From JBFJKD01 sp041601945 (lineage in GTDB: Bacteria > Pseudomonadota > Gammaproteobacteria > Pseudomonadales > Porticoccaceae): 64,000 nt of DNA. The stretch lies in NCBI GenBank assembly GCA_041601945.1, contig JBFIHG010000008.1, forward strand, positions 1 through 64,000, written 5' to 3'. Under the pieces are notes generated by a model. The model was given only the letters and a program-made list of their open reading frames with translations. It ran no database searches and was not told the DNA's origin. Shown piece after piece: positions 24,752-33,189 of the stretch (positions are counted from its first letter, which is position 1; each line of letters starts with the position of its first letter). The translations under genes were made by a program, and so were the position numbers.

Positions 24752-25902
24752 ATACAAAAGACAAAATTTTGCTGGTGGACGACGAGCCCAATGTTCTGGA
24801 TGCCTATCGGCGCACACTGCGACGTAAATTTGCCATCAGCACGGCCCTCGGCGCCCAGGAGGCCATCGAAGTGATTAAAACTCAGGGGCCGTTCTCGGTG
24901 CTGGTTACCGATATGAATATGCCGGAAATAAACGGTGTACAGTTGCTGACTTTTGCCAAAAAACTTGCGCCCAACACCGTGCGCGTCATGTTGACCGGTA
25001 ATGCGGATCAACAAACCGCTATCGACGCCGTTAACAAAGGGGATATTTTTCGCTTTTTAAACAAGCCCTGTTCCCCGGAAAACCTTGAGAACACCTTAAA
25101 CGTGGCACTCAAGCAATTTCACTTGATTAACGCCGAGAAGGATCTGCTGGAGAGTACACTCAAGGGCAGTATCGAAACCCTGACCGAAGTTTTGTCGCTC
25201 ATCAACCCACAACTATTCGGCAAAACCACGCAGTTAAAAAATCACATAAAAGAGTGTGCCAACGCGTTAGGGCTGGCCAATGTATGGGAGATGGAAAGCA
25301 TCGCCATGCTCAGCATGCTCGGCTACGTCGCGCTACCCGAAGAAATTGTCAAAAAAGCTACTTCACTGCAAACTTTGACAACAGAAGAGAGTGCACAGTT
25401 TAGACGTCACCCGGAACTCGCTGCAGAATTGATCGGAAAAATTCCCCGCATGGAAGCCATCGCTAAAGCGGTGCGCTACCAGCACAAAAATTTCGATGGC
25501 TCCGGCTTTCCCGAAGACGACGTCAAAGGCCTGGACATTCCCCTCGGCGCGCGGATCTTAAAGCCGATCCTCGATTACCAGAATTATTTGAGTTCGGGCA
25601 TGGACCACGGGCAGGCCCTGGACCAACTGGACAAACACGCGTCCCACTACGATGCGCGGATTCTTAAGGTATTTTCCAATTTAAGTAATCCGCAATCCCA
25701 GGGTGTGGTGAAAAATTTACCGGTACAGATGCTGACCCCCGCCATGGCTGTGGCCCAGGATGTATACATCCGCCGCGGCACCTTACTGGTATGCAACGGT
25801 CAACTGCTGACCCCGTCCCTGATTGAACGGTTGATTAATTTTTGGCGCAATGGCGAAATCGCGGAAAAAATCGCGGTCACCATCCGTGCTGAAGAAGCCT
25901 GA
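24748..25902 (+). CDS. Response regulator with REC and degenerate HD-GYP domain
   Basis: A 384-residue protein. The receiver has LLVDDEPNVLDAYRRTLR, phospho-acceptor Asp55 (VLVTDMNMPE) and FLNKPCSPE. The second half aligns with HD-GYP phosphodiesterases such as RpfG: SMLGYVALPEEIVKKA sits where LHDIGKIGVPD is expected, and YQHKNFDGSGFPE stands for HHExxDGxGYP. The metal-binding HD pair is missing and GYP reads GFP, so c-di-GMP hydrolysis is unlikely; a binding or scaffold role is inferred. Translation starts at GTG 24748 inside the stop of the REC-HDOD gene. Confidence 0.9.
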   Translation: MNTKDKILLVDDEPNVLDAYRRTLRRKFAISTALGAQEAIEVIKTQGPFSVLVTDMNMPEINGVQLLTFAKKLAPNTVRVMLTGNADQQTAIDAVNKGDIFRFLNKPCSPENLENTLNVALKQFHLINAEKDLLESTLKGSIETLTEVLSLINPQLFGKTTQLKNHIKECANALGLANVWEMESIAMLSMLGYVALPEEIVKKATSLQTLTTEESAQFRRHPELAAELIGKIPRMEAIAKAVRYQHKNFDGSGFPEDDVKGLDIPLGARILKPILDYQNYLSSGMDHGQALDQLDKHASHYDARILKVFSNLSNPQSQGVVKNLPVQMLTPAMAVAQDVYIRRGTLLVCNGQLLTPSLIERLINFWRNGEIAEKIAVTIRAEEA

Positions 25903-26100
25903 TTTGGCGGCACTCACAGGGCGCATGGGCGTCTCGCCACGCGCAATCTGGTAATTTTTGCGGTAATTCTATCCCGCTCCAGGAACGGCTTGCGCGTCGC
26001 AACCACTCTGTCATCAGCTACAATATGCGATGGCGCATTTCGCCAAACGAGCGTCTAGTGAACAGCAATGTTCAACGAAAAATACGGACATCACCACCGG

Positions 26101-26115
26101 GGCAGAAATTCTGCC
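26101..26115. promoter_or_regulatory. 15-base palindrome, possible operator
   Basis: GGCAGAA and TTCTGCC flank a single central A. It lies about 200 bases after the REC/HD-GYP stop and 120 bases beyond the leftward receiver stop, so its target is unclear. Confidence 0.3.
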
Positions 26116-26183
26116 GCTAGAGGGTGCAGCACTTAATGCCATCTTGCACCGGCACCATTTATCAAATCCAGCTTATCCAACAT

Positions 26184-26208
26184 AAAAAAAGGCGGCCAAA
26201 AGGCCGCC
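26184..26208 (-). terminator. Rho-independent terminator of the single-domain receiver gene
   Basis: On the minus strand a 7-bp GC stem (GGCGGCC with GGCCGCC, tetraloop of four bases) is followed by seven T. It lies 28 bases after the stop of the receiver gene at 26237. The A-run sits on the other side for plus-strand transcripts, so it serves the leftward gene. Confidence 0.9.
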
Positions 26209-26236
26209 GAGTATGGAGGAGTATAACTAGGGTAGA

Positions 26237-26602
26237 TCAGGCAAAGCGTTTGATTTCGTCCTTAATATGGTCCGCCGTATAGGGTTTGGCAATGTAGCCG
26301 CTGCCGCCCTGGCGTTCCGCCCACATCCGGTCGGCGCGCTGATTCTTGGTGCTGACGAAGATTACCGGGATATCTTTGGTTGCCGGATCTTTCTTAAGCT
26401 CGCGGCAAGCGCTGTAACCGTCAAGACCTTCCATAATAATGTCCATAAAGATAATGTCCGGCTGTTCTGCCCGGGCGACCTCAATGGCGTTCGCACCCGA
26501 GGTGGCCGTAACGATTTTGGCGCTGACACCCTCAACCGCTCGCTTTAAATACAGCAGATCGGCAGGGGAATCATCAACCAGTAATATTTTGCTAATAGTC
26601 AT
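26237..26602 (-). CDS. Single-domain response regulator (CheY/PilH-like)
   Basis: A 121-residue stand-alone receiver with the acidic pair Asp10/Asp11 (ILLVDDSPAD), phospho-acceptor Asp54 (IIFMDIIMEG), a conserved Ser/Thr region (VIFVSTK) and Lys in YIAKPYT. PilH of Pseudomonas, which controls type IV pilus twitching, has the same size and the same GYSACRELKKDPATKDIPVI segment. No pil-chp genes are near. ATG 26602 has GGAG 7 bases upstream. It is monocistronic: its own terminator follows and the upstream gene (a Lon-like protease) is 367 bases away. Confidence 0.92.
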   Translation of the reverse strand: MTISKILLVDDSPADLLYLKRAVEGVSAKIVTATSGANAIEVARAEQPDIIFMDIIMEGLDGYSACRELKKDPATKDIPVIFVSTKNQRADRMWAERQGGSGYIAKPYTADHIKDEIKRFA

Positions 26603-26969
26603 GTCACTTCTCCATTTCAAAACAGTCTTTTGAAAACTTGCTTGCTAGTGACCGTAATATCGTCACGGGATGGGAATACTTTAGGGAAACGCGGGTGAAA
26701 GATGTATGGGACAAAGTCCTATCCTTTGGACTAAAATATGTATGTTATTGTTTTTTATCGTTTTTATAGCTTTTCACTCGGAAATCTAACCGCGCAGGTT
26801 TGTGATGCAGTTCACACTTTAAGGCTATCTTCGCCGGGAGCCTTAACGACCAAAGCCATTCACGCCGCTGCGCGCGCTACGCTAAAAGCACAACACACGG
26901 GATTAACAAGCTACCCGTGACGGTTTTTTGACGCCCAATAACAGCCCACAGACCGGGCAACGGGTTGCG
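26603..26969. other. Intergenic region between the receiver and the Lon-like protease gene
   Basis: 367 bases, locally AT-rich around 26730-26780. No supported gene. A terminator-like hairpin is at 26896-26929. An imperfect dyad AGTCC..GGACT lies near 26720, within the likely promoter zone of the receiver gene. Confidence 0.5.
26896..26929 (+). terminator. Terminator-like hairpin with T-run on the plus strand
   Basis: CACGGG (26896-26901) pairs with CCCGTG (26914-26919) across a 12-base loop, and six T follow at 26924-26929. No plus-strand gene is known to end here. The hairpin may serve the leftward Lon-like gene, whose stop is 50 bases away, or an unseen plus-strand RNA. Confidence 0.4.
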
Positions 26970-29438
26970 CTACGATGTAGCGGCATCACTATCGCCATCA
27001 CCTGCCCCAGCGTTTTTTGCAAACGAACTGCGCCGGTTTGCAAAATCCTGTAAGCGGCGTTGTACGCGACCATTGACTGTATCCCCTGAATACTCGCCAG
27101 CACTATTCGGTTCGCCAGCGGGCAGTCCCGTCAACAGCGCAATGGCCTGGTCGACCGTCGCTACGGGGTAAATGTGAAATTTTCCACTGCCGATCGCATC
27201 GATTACATCGTGGCGCAACAACAGATTCTGTACATTATTGCGCGGAAGCAATACGCCCTGCTCGCCGCTCAATCCCCGTGCCTGACAAACGTCGAAGAAG
27301 CCCTCTATTTTTTCATTGACCCCACCGATCACCTGTACCTGACCGTGCTGATTAATGGAGCCGGTCAGCGCAAAACATTGCTTGATGGGCGCCCCGCTCA
27401 GCGAGGACAACAATGCGCACAGCTCCGCCAACGAAGCGCTATCGCCATCCACACCACCGTAATTTTGTTCGAAGGCCAGGCTTGCATTAAAGGACAGCGG
27501 TGCCTGCTGACCGTAGCGCGCGCCGATAAAGCTGCTGAGAATAAATACGCCCTTGCTGTGTGTCGGGCCACCCATATCGGTTTCCCGCGCAATATCTATC
27601 ACCCTGCCGTTCCCGAGCCGGGTAGTCGCGGTAATGCGCGACGGCTGACCAAAGCTGAAATTACCCATTTGTAGCACCGACAGGCCATTCACCTGTCCGA
27701 CCACCTCACCGGCGGTGGCGATCATGATCGTATCGCGCAGAATATTTTCCTGTAGTCGGTCGCGCACCCGGTCTACCCGTTCCACCTGGGTAGCGATCAC
27801 TTTATAAATATCGTCTCCGCCTACCCGCTCACCGCCACGCTGTCGGGCCCAATAGTCGGCTTCCACAATCAGATCCGCAATACTACTCATATGCGTCGAA
27901 AGCTTTCGAGTGTCTGCTTCGATGCGCATACTTTGTTGAATAATCGCCGCTACCGCCACCCGGTCGAACGGCAACAACTTTCGTTCCCGCGCTATGGTTG
28001 CGATCATACGCGCGTATAACAGGTCGTTTTCCGGACTGCGATCAATGCCCGATTCAAAATCCGCAGGAATTTTAAACAGTTCGGCGAAGTCCGGGTCGTA
28101 GGCGTAGAGCATGTAATACAGCGCGCGATCCCCGTATAAAACTACCTTGACGTCGAGGGGAATGGATTCTGGCTCCAGCGACGCCGTACTGGCGATACTC
28201 AACACCTGTTCCATGGACTCGATACGCAGCTCGCGAGAGTAAAGTGCCTGTTTTAACCCCTCCCAGGCGTAGGGCTGCATCAACAGTTTGCGCGCTTCGA
28301 GAATTAGATAACCACCATTGGCACGGTGCAAAGCCCCAGGTTTGATCAGGGTAAAATCCGTGGTCAAGGCGCCCATAAAGGCCTTGTTTTCCACACGTCC
28401 CAACAGGTTTGGATAACTGGGGTGTTCCTCAAACACCACCGGCATACCCGTGATACCCGTTTGATCAATCAGCAGATTCACCTGATAACGACTGAGCCCG
28501 TTCTGGGCTACCTGGGGGATTGGCAGGGCAGGTGCCTCCTGTGGAGCGAAATCTCGCGGGTTTGCAATCACATCCCGTTCCACGTCCTCCAGATAGGTAA
28601 GTACCGCGGGCAGCTCGGCATGCCGGTCCCGCAGACTGTCGATAGGTAACGCGACGGCTTCCTGGGTAATACGGTGGTTGAGTTCGCGAAACTGCTCCCG
28701 TGTGTGTTTGCGCCACTCAGGGATCTTTTTTTGCGCAATTTCCCGCAACCGCTCGCGCAATCCCGCGACAACTTTTTCGAGACGCTCCTGTTCTTTCTTA
28801 GCCAATTTTTCAAAGGTCTCGGGGGTGACTTCCTCGCCGTTTACCAGTGGGATAAACGTAAATTCCGTAGGGGTCTGATACATCTTAATACTTTGTTTTT
28901 TGGCGGCTTCGTGTAATTCTCGAAAGGCGCTTTCTTCTTTTTCCTGTAGTTGACTCTGCAATTGCTGTGCGCGCGCCTTGTAATTATCGCTCTCAAACGC
29001 GGCCGGAATTGCGGTTTGTAGGTCCTCGATCAGTTTGTGCATGTCGTTGCGCAACTCAGCCCCACGCCCAGCGGGTAAAGTCAGCAATTGTGGTCGATAC
29101 GGGTCCTGAAAATTATTGATATAACACCGATCCGGTGGCACGGCACCCTGTTTGGCTTTGGCATTCAAAAAATGTTTGATGGCGGTAAATTTGCCCACGC
29201 CCGGCGGGCCGAGGGCGTACAAATTGTAACCATGATGGCGCATATCGATACCAAAACGGATCGCCTCAAGGGCGCGGTCCTGACCAACGATTTCCCGCAG
29301 TGGCTCGAGCTCGTCAGTCGTAGCAAAAACGAATTGCTCTGGAGCGCAGCAGGCGGGCAACTCGGCTATGGTCAGAGCCACCGAAGCATTGACCTCTGTT
29401 TTTGTCTGGGACCCACTTGCAGTTTTTCTGGCAACCAT
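26970..29438 (-). CDS. Lon-like AAA+ ATP-dependent protease (LonB/YcbZ type)
   Basis: An 822-residue protease with no classical Lon N-domain. Walker A GPPGVGKFT contains Lys83. A long coiled-coil insertion follows (about residues 130-260, for example QLQSQLQEKEESAFRELHE and KKEQERLEKVVAGLRERL), then the rest of the AAA module (GGYLILEARKLLM, VVLYGDR). The C-terminal Lon protease domain has Ser667 (VDGDSASLAEL) and Lys710 (GGVNEKIEG), 43 residues apart as in E. coli Lon Ser679/Lys722. ATG 29438 has GGAG 7 bases upstream. Members of this family are common in gammaproteobacteria and their targets are mostly unknown. Confidence 0.93.
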   Translation of the reverse strand: MVARKTASGSQTKTEVNASVALTIAELPACCAPEQFVFATTDELEPLREIVGQDRALEAIRFGIDMRHHGYNLYALGPPGVGKFTAIKHFLNAKAKQGAVPPDRCYINNFQDPYRPQLLTLPAGRGAELRNDMHKLIEDLQTAIPAAFESDNYKARAQQLQSQLQEKEESAFRELHEAAKKQSIKMYQTPTEFTFIPLVNGEEVTPETFEKLAKKEQERLEKVVAGLRERLREIAQKKIPEWRKHTREQFRELNHRITQEAVALPIDSLRDRHAELPAVLTYLEDVERDVIANPRDFAPQEAPALPIPQVAQNGLSRYQVNLLIDQTGITGMPVVFEEHPSYPNLLGRVENKAFMGALTTDFTLIKPGALHRANGGYLILEARKLLMQPYAWEGLKQALYSRELRIESMEQVLSIASTASLEPESIPLDVKVVLYGDRALYYMLYAYDPDFAELFKIPADFESGIDRSPENDLLYARMIATIARERKLLPFDRVAVAAIIQQSMRIEADTRKLSTHMSSIADLIVEADYWARQRGGERVGGDDIYKVIATQVERVDRVRDRLQENILRDTIMIATAGEVVGQVNGLSVLQMGNFSFGQPSRITATTRLGNGRVIDIARETDMGGPTHSKGVFILSSFIGARYGQQAPLSFNASLAFEQNYGGVDGDSASLAELCALLSSLSGAPIKQCFALTGSINQHGQVQVIGGVNEKIEGFFDVCQARGLSGEQGVLLPRNNVQNLLLRHDVIDAIGSGKFHIYPVATVDQAIALLTGLPAGEPNSAGEYSGDTVNGRVQRRLQDFANRRSSFAKNAGAGDGDSDAATS

Positions 29439-29526
29439 CAGCTTCTCCAATAAAAATGTCACACCACTCACAAACCGCCAGCGCTAGCGCCAGGCGCGAT
29501 GTTATCGAGACCGAAAAGCTAGTTCT

Positions 29527-29808
29527 TTATTTTTCTTTAGCACTAAATGCCGCTAATTGTTCTGGGCTGGCTTTCGTCTGAAATTTTTCCTTCCATTCGG
29601 CATAAGGCATTCCGTAAATAATTTCCCGGGCAGACTCGTAGTCGATTTTTTCACCCTTTTCCTGGGCAGCCGCGACATACCATTTCGCCAGACAATTGCG
29701 GCAAAAGTCAGCCAGATTCATTAACTCGATATTCTGCACTTCCTTATGCGCGTCCAGATGCTCTAACAGACGGCGAAACACGGCAGCCTCTATATCCACG
29801 GCACTCAT
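29527..29808 (-). CDS. DUF1244 family protein
   Basis: A 93-residue cytoplasmic protein with RRLLEHLDAHKEVQNIELMN, LADFCRNCLAKWYVAAA and EIIYGMPYAEWKEKFQ, the conserved core of DUF1244, a small helical family of unknown function. ATG 29808 is supported by GAGAGGAAAT. A 14-base palindrome lies 39 bases upstream and may mark its control region. Confidence 0.9.
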   Translation of the reverse strand: MSAVDIEAAVFRRLLEHLDAHKEVQNIELMNLADFCRNCLAKWYVAAAQEKGEKIDYESAREIIYGMPYAEWKEKFQTKASPEQLAAFSAKEK

Positions 29809-29846
29809 ATTTCCTCTCCCCTGGCTGTGTAAAAACACAATCTGAC

Positions 29847-29860
29847 ACTTAACGTTAAGT
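29847..29860. promoter_or_regulatory. 14-base perfect palindrome within a longer dyad
   Basis: ACTTAACGTTAAGT is self-complementary and is flanked almost symmetrically by ACACAA (29835-29840) and TTGTGT (29868-29873). It lies between lipA and the DUF1244 start, 39 bases before that ATG. This is a good shape for a dimeric repressor site. The regulator is unknown. Confidence 0.4.
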
Positions 29861-29918
29861 TGCGTATTTGTGTTTATTCCAAATTTCTACTAACTGCGAT
29901 CATTGAACTGGAGTAAAT

Positions 29919-30899
29919 CTAACTGACAGTCTCCCCGTGCGCCTGTTTATCCGCATGGTAGGAGGAGCGCACCAGCGGCCCCGAGGCGACACGCTTGAAA
30001 CCAATACTCGTCGCGTAATCAGCATAGTCCCGAAATTCGTCCGGGTGGACAAAACGCTCGACCGGTAAATGATGTTTGGAGGGCTGCAAATACTGGCCTA
30101 CGGTCAGCATATCGATGTTGTGTTCACGCATATCGTCGAGCACACGCATTAACTCGTCTTTACTTTCCCCGAGCCCAACCATCAACCCGGATTTACTCAA
30201 CACTTGAGGATTGCGGGCCTTGTATTCCTTGAGCAGTTTTAAGGACCACTGGTAGTTAGCACCGGGACGCGCCATGCGATACAGACGCGGCACCGTTTCC
30301 AGATTGTGGTTAAACACATCTGGTGCTGTCGCGCCTAGAATAGTCAGTGCGGGCTCCATACGCCCGCGAAAATCTGGTACCAGTATTTCAATTTCCAGTT
30401 GTGGCGTGCGCTCTCGACATTCGCGAATACAGTCTGCAAAATGCTGGGCGCCACCGTCGCGCAGATCATCCCGATCAACCGAAGTAATCACCACGTAGCG
30501 CAACTGCATTTCTGCGATCGCGGCTGCCAGGTGTGCAGGTTCGTCGCGGTCGAGGGGATTCGGTTTGCCGTGCCCCACATCGCAAAACGGGCAACGGCGG
30601 GTGCAAATATCCCCCATGATCATAAAAGTGGCGGTGCCGCCGCCAAAACATTCCGTGAGATTTGGGCAGGACGCCTCTTCGCACACCGTAGCGAGATTAT
30701 TTTTGCGCAAAATCTTTTTGATGCGATCCACTTCGGGGGAAGCGCGTAGACGAATGCGCAACCAATCGGGTTTGCGCGGCATGCTTTCCGTCGCGATAAC
30801 TTTAACCGGGATGCGCTCTACCTTATCGGCGCTGCGCAATTTCTCGCCCTGCTGCAGTCGTCGCGTGCGCTGTGCAGGCACAACGTCTATGTCTTTCAT
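29919..30899 (-). CDS. lipA: Lipoyl synthase LipA
   Basis: A 326-residue radical SAM enzyme that inserts two sulfurs into octanoyl chains on E2 and H proteins to make lipoyl groups. The auxiliary cluster motif is CEEASCPNLTEC and the radical SAM motif is CTRRCPFC (CxxxCxxC); RSSYHAD near the end provides the conserved Ser ligand. It overlaps the lipB stop by four bases and completes the octanoyl transfer and sulfur insertion pair. Confidence 0.98.
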   Translation of the reverse strand: MKDIDVVPAQRTRRLQQGEKLRSADKVERIPVKVIATESMPRKPDWLRIRLRASPEVDRIKKILRKNNLATVCEEASCPNLTECFGGGTATFMIMGDICTRRCPFCDVGHGKPNPLDRDEPAHLAAAIAEMQLRYVVITSVDRDDLRDGGAQHFADCIRECRERTPQLEIEILVPDFRGRMEPALTILGATAPDVFNHNLETVPRLYRMARPGANYQWSLKLLKEYKARNPQVLSKSGLMVGLGESKDELMRVLDDMREHNIDMLTVGQYLQPSKHHLPVERFVHPDEFRDYADYATSIGFKRVASGPLVRSSYHADKQAHGETVS

Positions 30900-31576
30900 T
30901 GCCGAGCTCCCGCCACCAGCACCGCGAGGGGGTCGGAGTCTTCGTGCCAGGTCTGAAAACCCAGATTGGCGACCAACCTGGCTAACAGCGCCTGTTCCAC
31001 ATCGGCCATCGGCGCCTCACAGTGGGCGGGCAGCACGTCTTTAATTTGCGTCATACGCAACCCCTTGTATCCACACGGATTAATGCGTTCAAACGGTGTC
31101 AAATCCATATCTACGTTGAGCGCCAGGCCGTGATAACTGCATCCTTTGCGCACCCGCAAACCGAGGGAGGCAATTTTGGCGTCGTCCACATAGACCCCCG
31201 GCGCATGCGCACGTGCCCCAGCCTGTATATCGTAGCCGCGCAACAATTCGACAATACTCAGTTCGATGGCCGACACCAGCTGTCGCACGTGCATCCCCAT
31301 ACGTTTGAGATCGATCAAAACGTACACGACTGACTGACCCGGACCGTGGTAGGTCACCTGCCCACCGCGATCAACCTTGACCACCGGAATAGAACCCGGC
31401 GCGAGAATATGTTCGGCCTTACCGGCCTGCCCCTGGGTAAACACCGGCGGATGCTGAACAAACCAGAACTCATCGGCGCTGTCGCTGCTGCGGCTATCGG
31501 TATAGTCGCGCATGGCGGTAAACACTGGCCCATAGGGCTGCTCTCCGAGGCGACGCACCGACAGTGGCGTGTTCAC
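30896..31576 (-). CDS. lipB: Octanoyltransferase LipB
   Basis: A 226-residue enzyme moving octanoyl from acyl carrier protein to lipoyl domains. It has RGGQVTYHGPGQSVVYVLIDL, the catalytic Lys in DDAKIASLGLRVRKGCSYHG and the Cys in INPCGYKGLRMTQ. The start is GTG at 31576. It precedes lipA with a four-base overlap and follows the DUF493 gene by 6 bases. Confidence 0.97.
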   Translation of the reverse strand: MNTPLSVRRLGEQPYGPVFTAMRDYTDSRSSDSADEFWFVQHPPVFTQGQAGKAEHILAPGSIPVVKVDRGGQVTYHGPGQSVVYVLIDLKRMGMHVRQLVSAIELSIVELLRGYDIQAGARAHAPGVYVDDAKIASLGLRVRKGCSYHGLALNVDMDLTPFERINPCGYKGLRMTQIKDVLPAHCEAPMADVEQALLARLVANLGFQTWHEDSDPLAVLVAGARQ

Positions 31577-31582
31577 GGCGAC

Positions 31583-31852
31583 TTACAACACCATTTTAAC
31601 CAGGTGGCTGGTTTTTAAATCGACGAAAATAGCTTGCAGTTGCTGCTTGCCGGTAGCCACGATGGTTACTGTCAACGACTGATAATTACCATTACTGCTG
31701 GCTCTTGTGGTAACCGCGGTCGCGTCAAATTCCGGCGCGTGACGCCCCATCACGGTCATTACATGCTGGCGAAACTCCTCGCAAGCATTCCCCATTACCT
31801 TGATCGGATAGGAACAGGGAAACTCAATTCTAGGTGCTGATTGATCGGTCAT
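31583..31852 (-). CDS. DUF493 (YbeD) family protein
   Basis: An 89-residue ACT-like-fold protein with IEFPCSYPIKVMGNACEEF and SSNGNYQSLTVTIVATGKQQL, as in E. coli YbeD. YbeD genes are regularly found beside lipB and dacA, as here; a regulatory role in lipoate metabolism has been proposed but is not proven. Confidence 0.93.
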   Translation of the reverse strand: MTDQSAPRIEFPCSYPIKVMGNACEEFRQHVMTVMGRHAPEFDATAVTTRASSNGNYQSLTVTIVATGKQQLQAIFVDLKTSHLVKMVL

Positions 31853-31884
31853 TTCAATTTAATTGATACATTACCTAAAAAAAT

Positions 31885-33042
31885 TTAAGTAAAAAGGTTC
31901 AGGAAAAATAGTTTGATACCGTCCCAGATACGCGCGAAAAATCCCGCCCTGGCAATTTCGTGATCTGCCACCAAGGGCTGATCGAGCAAAGTTTCACCTT
32001 CGTATTCCACTTTCAGGCGACCCAGTTCCGTTGCAGTGGTAAGCGGTGCCTTGATCACTTTATCCACATGAATAGTAGCCACTAGCTGCTCGCGACTGCC
32101 CCGCGGGATGGTAAGAAACACATCGACTGGCACCACCACATTGACCGCTTCTTCCTTACCGTACCAAACTCGCACCTTCTCCTGTATGACGTCGTTGGCG
32201 GCATACACTTTGGCAGTCTCATAGTAACGGAACCCATAGGAAAGCAGTTTTTGCGATTCGCTGGCTCGAGCTTCCTCGCTCGTCGTGCCCATCACCACGG
32301 CGATGAGCCGCATGCCATTGCGCAGAGCAGACGAAACCAGGCAGTATCCGGCCTCTTCTGTATGCCCGGTTTTGATACCGTCGACGGTTTTATCGCGCCA
32401 CAACAGTAAATTACGGTTTGGCTGGCGAATACCGTTGTACTCGTAATATTTTTCCGCGTAGTACTGGTAGTGCTCCGGGTAATCATTGATTAATGCGCGC
32501 GCCAACAGTGACAAATCCCGCGCCGTGGTGACATGCCCTTCCGCTGGCCACCCGGTGGCGTTGACAAAATTAGAGCTGGTCATACCCAATAGAGCCGCCT
32601 GCTGGTTCATCACATCGGCGAACCCGTCTTCACTCCCCGCCACATGTTCAGCCAGCGCCACGCTGGCGTCGTTGCCAGACTGAATAATTACACCGCGCAG
32701 TAAATCCTGGACCGCAACTTCGGTGCCCTCGCGAATAAAAGTCTTCGAACCGCCCATTCGCCAGGCGTTGACGCTCACCAGAACCTTATCCTGTGGCGCT
32801 AATTTGCCCTTGTGAATTTCTCCGGACACCACATAACTGGTCATCATTTTGGTCAGGCTGGCTGGCGCTACCTGCTGATCCGCGTTTTCTTCGATCAGCA
32901 CTTTGCCCGTATCTGCATCCACCAAAATCCACGATTTGGCCGCCAACTGCGGTGGCGCGGGAATCAGTGTCGGTGCGGCCGCGAGGACTGTGCTCGCCAC
33001 ACAACACCCGAGCAAACCCGAAATTACCAATTTTTTTAGCAT
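31885..33042 (-). CDS. dacA: D-alanyl-D-alanine carboxypeptidase (PBP5/6, DacA/DacC)
   Basis: A 385-residue periplasmic low-molecular-weight penicillin-binding protein that trims the terminal D-Ala of peptidoglycan stem peptides. The signal peptide ends VASTVLAAA. Catalytic motifs are Ser62-Leu-Thr-Lys65, SGN (IIQSGNDASVAL) and KTG (GIKTGHTEEAG). A C-terminal beta domain and an amphipathic anchor (IWDGIKLFFLNLFT) follow. ATG 33042 has AGGA 7 bases upstream; the frame extends upstream without a better start. The gene is part of the elongation cluster. Confidence 0.96.
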   Translation of the reverse strand: MLKKLVISGLLGCCVASTVLAAAPTLIPAPPQLAAKSWILVDADTGKVLIEENADQQVAPASLTKMMTSYVVSGEIHKGKLAPQDKVLVSVNAWRMGGSKTFIREGTEVAVQDLLRGVIIQSGNDASVALAEHVAGSEDGFADVMNQQAALLGMTSSNFVNATGWPAEGHVTTARDLSLLARALINDYPEHYQYYAEKYYEYNGIRQPNRNLLLWRDKTVDGIKTGHTEEAGYCLVSSALRNGMRLIAVVMGTTSEEARASESQKLLSYGFRYYETAKVYAANDVIQEKVRVWYGKEEAVNVVVPVDVFLTIPRGSREQLVATIHVDKVIKAPLTTATELGRLKVEYEGETLLDQPLVADHEIARAGFFARIWDGIKLFFLNLFT

Positions 33043-33189
33043 ATACAATCCTGTCGTTTGTCGTTTATTGAAGCCATCAAAACGTCGCGGGGACGACGAG
33101 CGTGCGTCGTTCGCGAAAAAATAGAAAATACCTGATGCACGCACCGCCGCAGTTTAACACGGCAGCGCGGGCGAACCGACCACGCCTTC

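Larger units (their letters stand above)
25903..26236. other. Intergenic region after the signalling cluster
   Basis: 334 bases without a supported gene. It contains a 15-base palindrome at 26101-26115 and the terminator of the leftward receiver gene at 26184-26208. A reading frame of 22 codons starting near 26069 has no ribosome site and was not called. Confidence 0.55.

Noticed and set aside
26738..26920. 60-codon plus-strand open frame in the receiver-Lon gap
   Set aside because: No ribosome site, low-complexity start, and it ends inside the terminator-like hairpin; no family resemblance.
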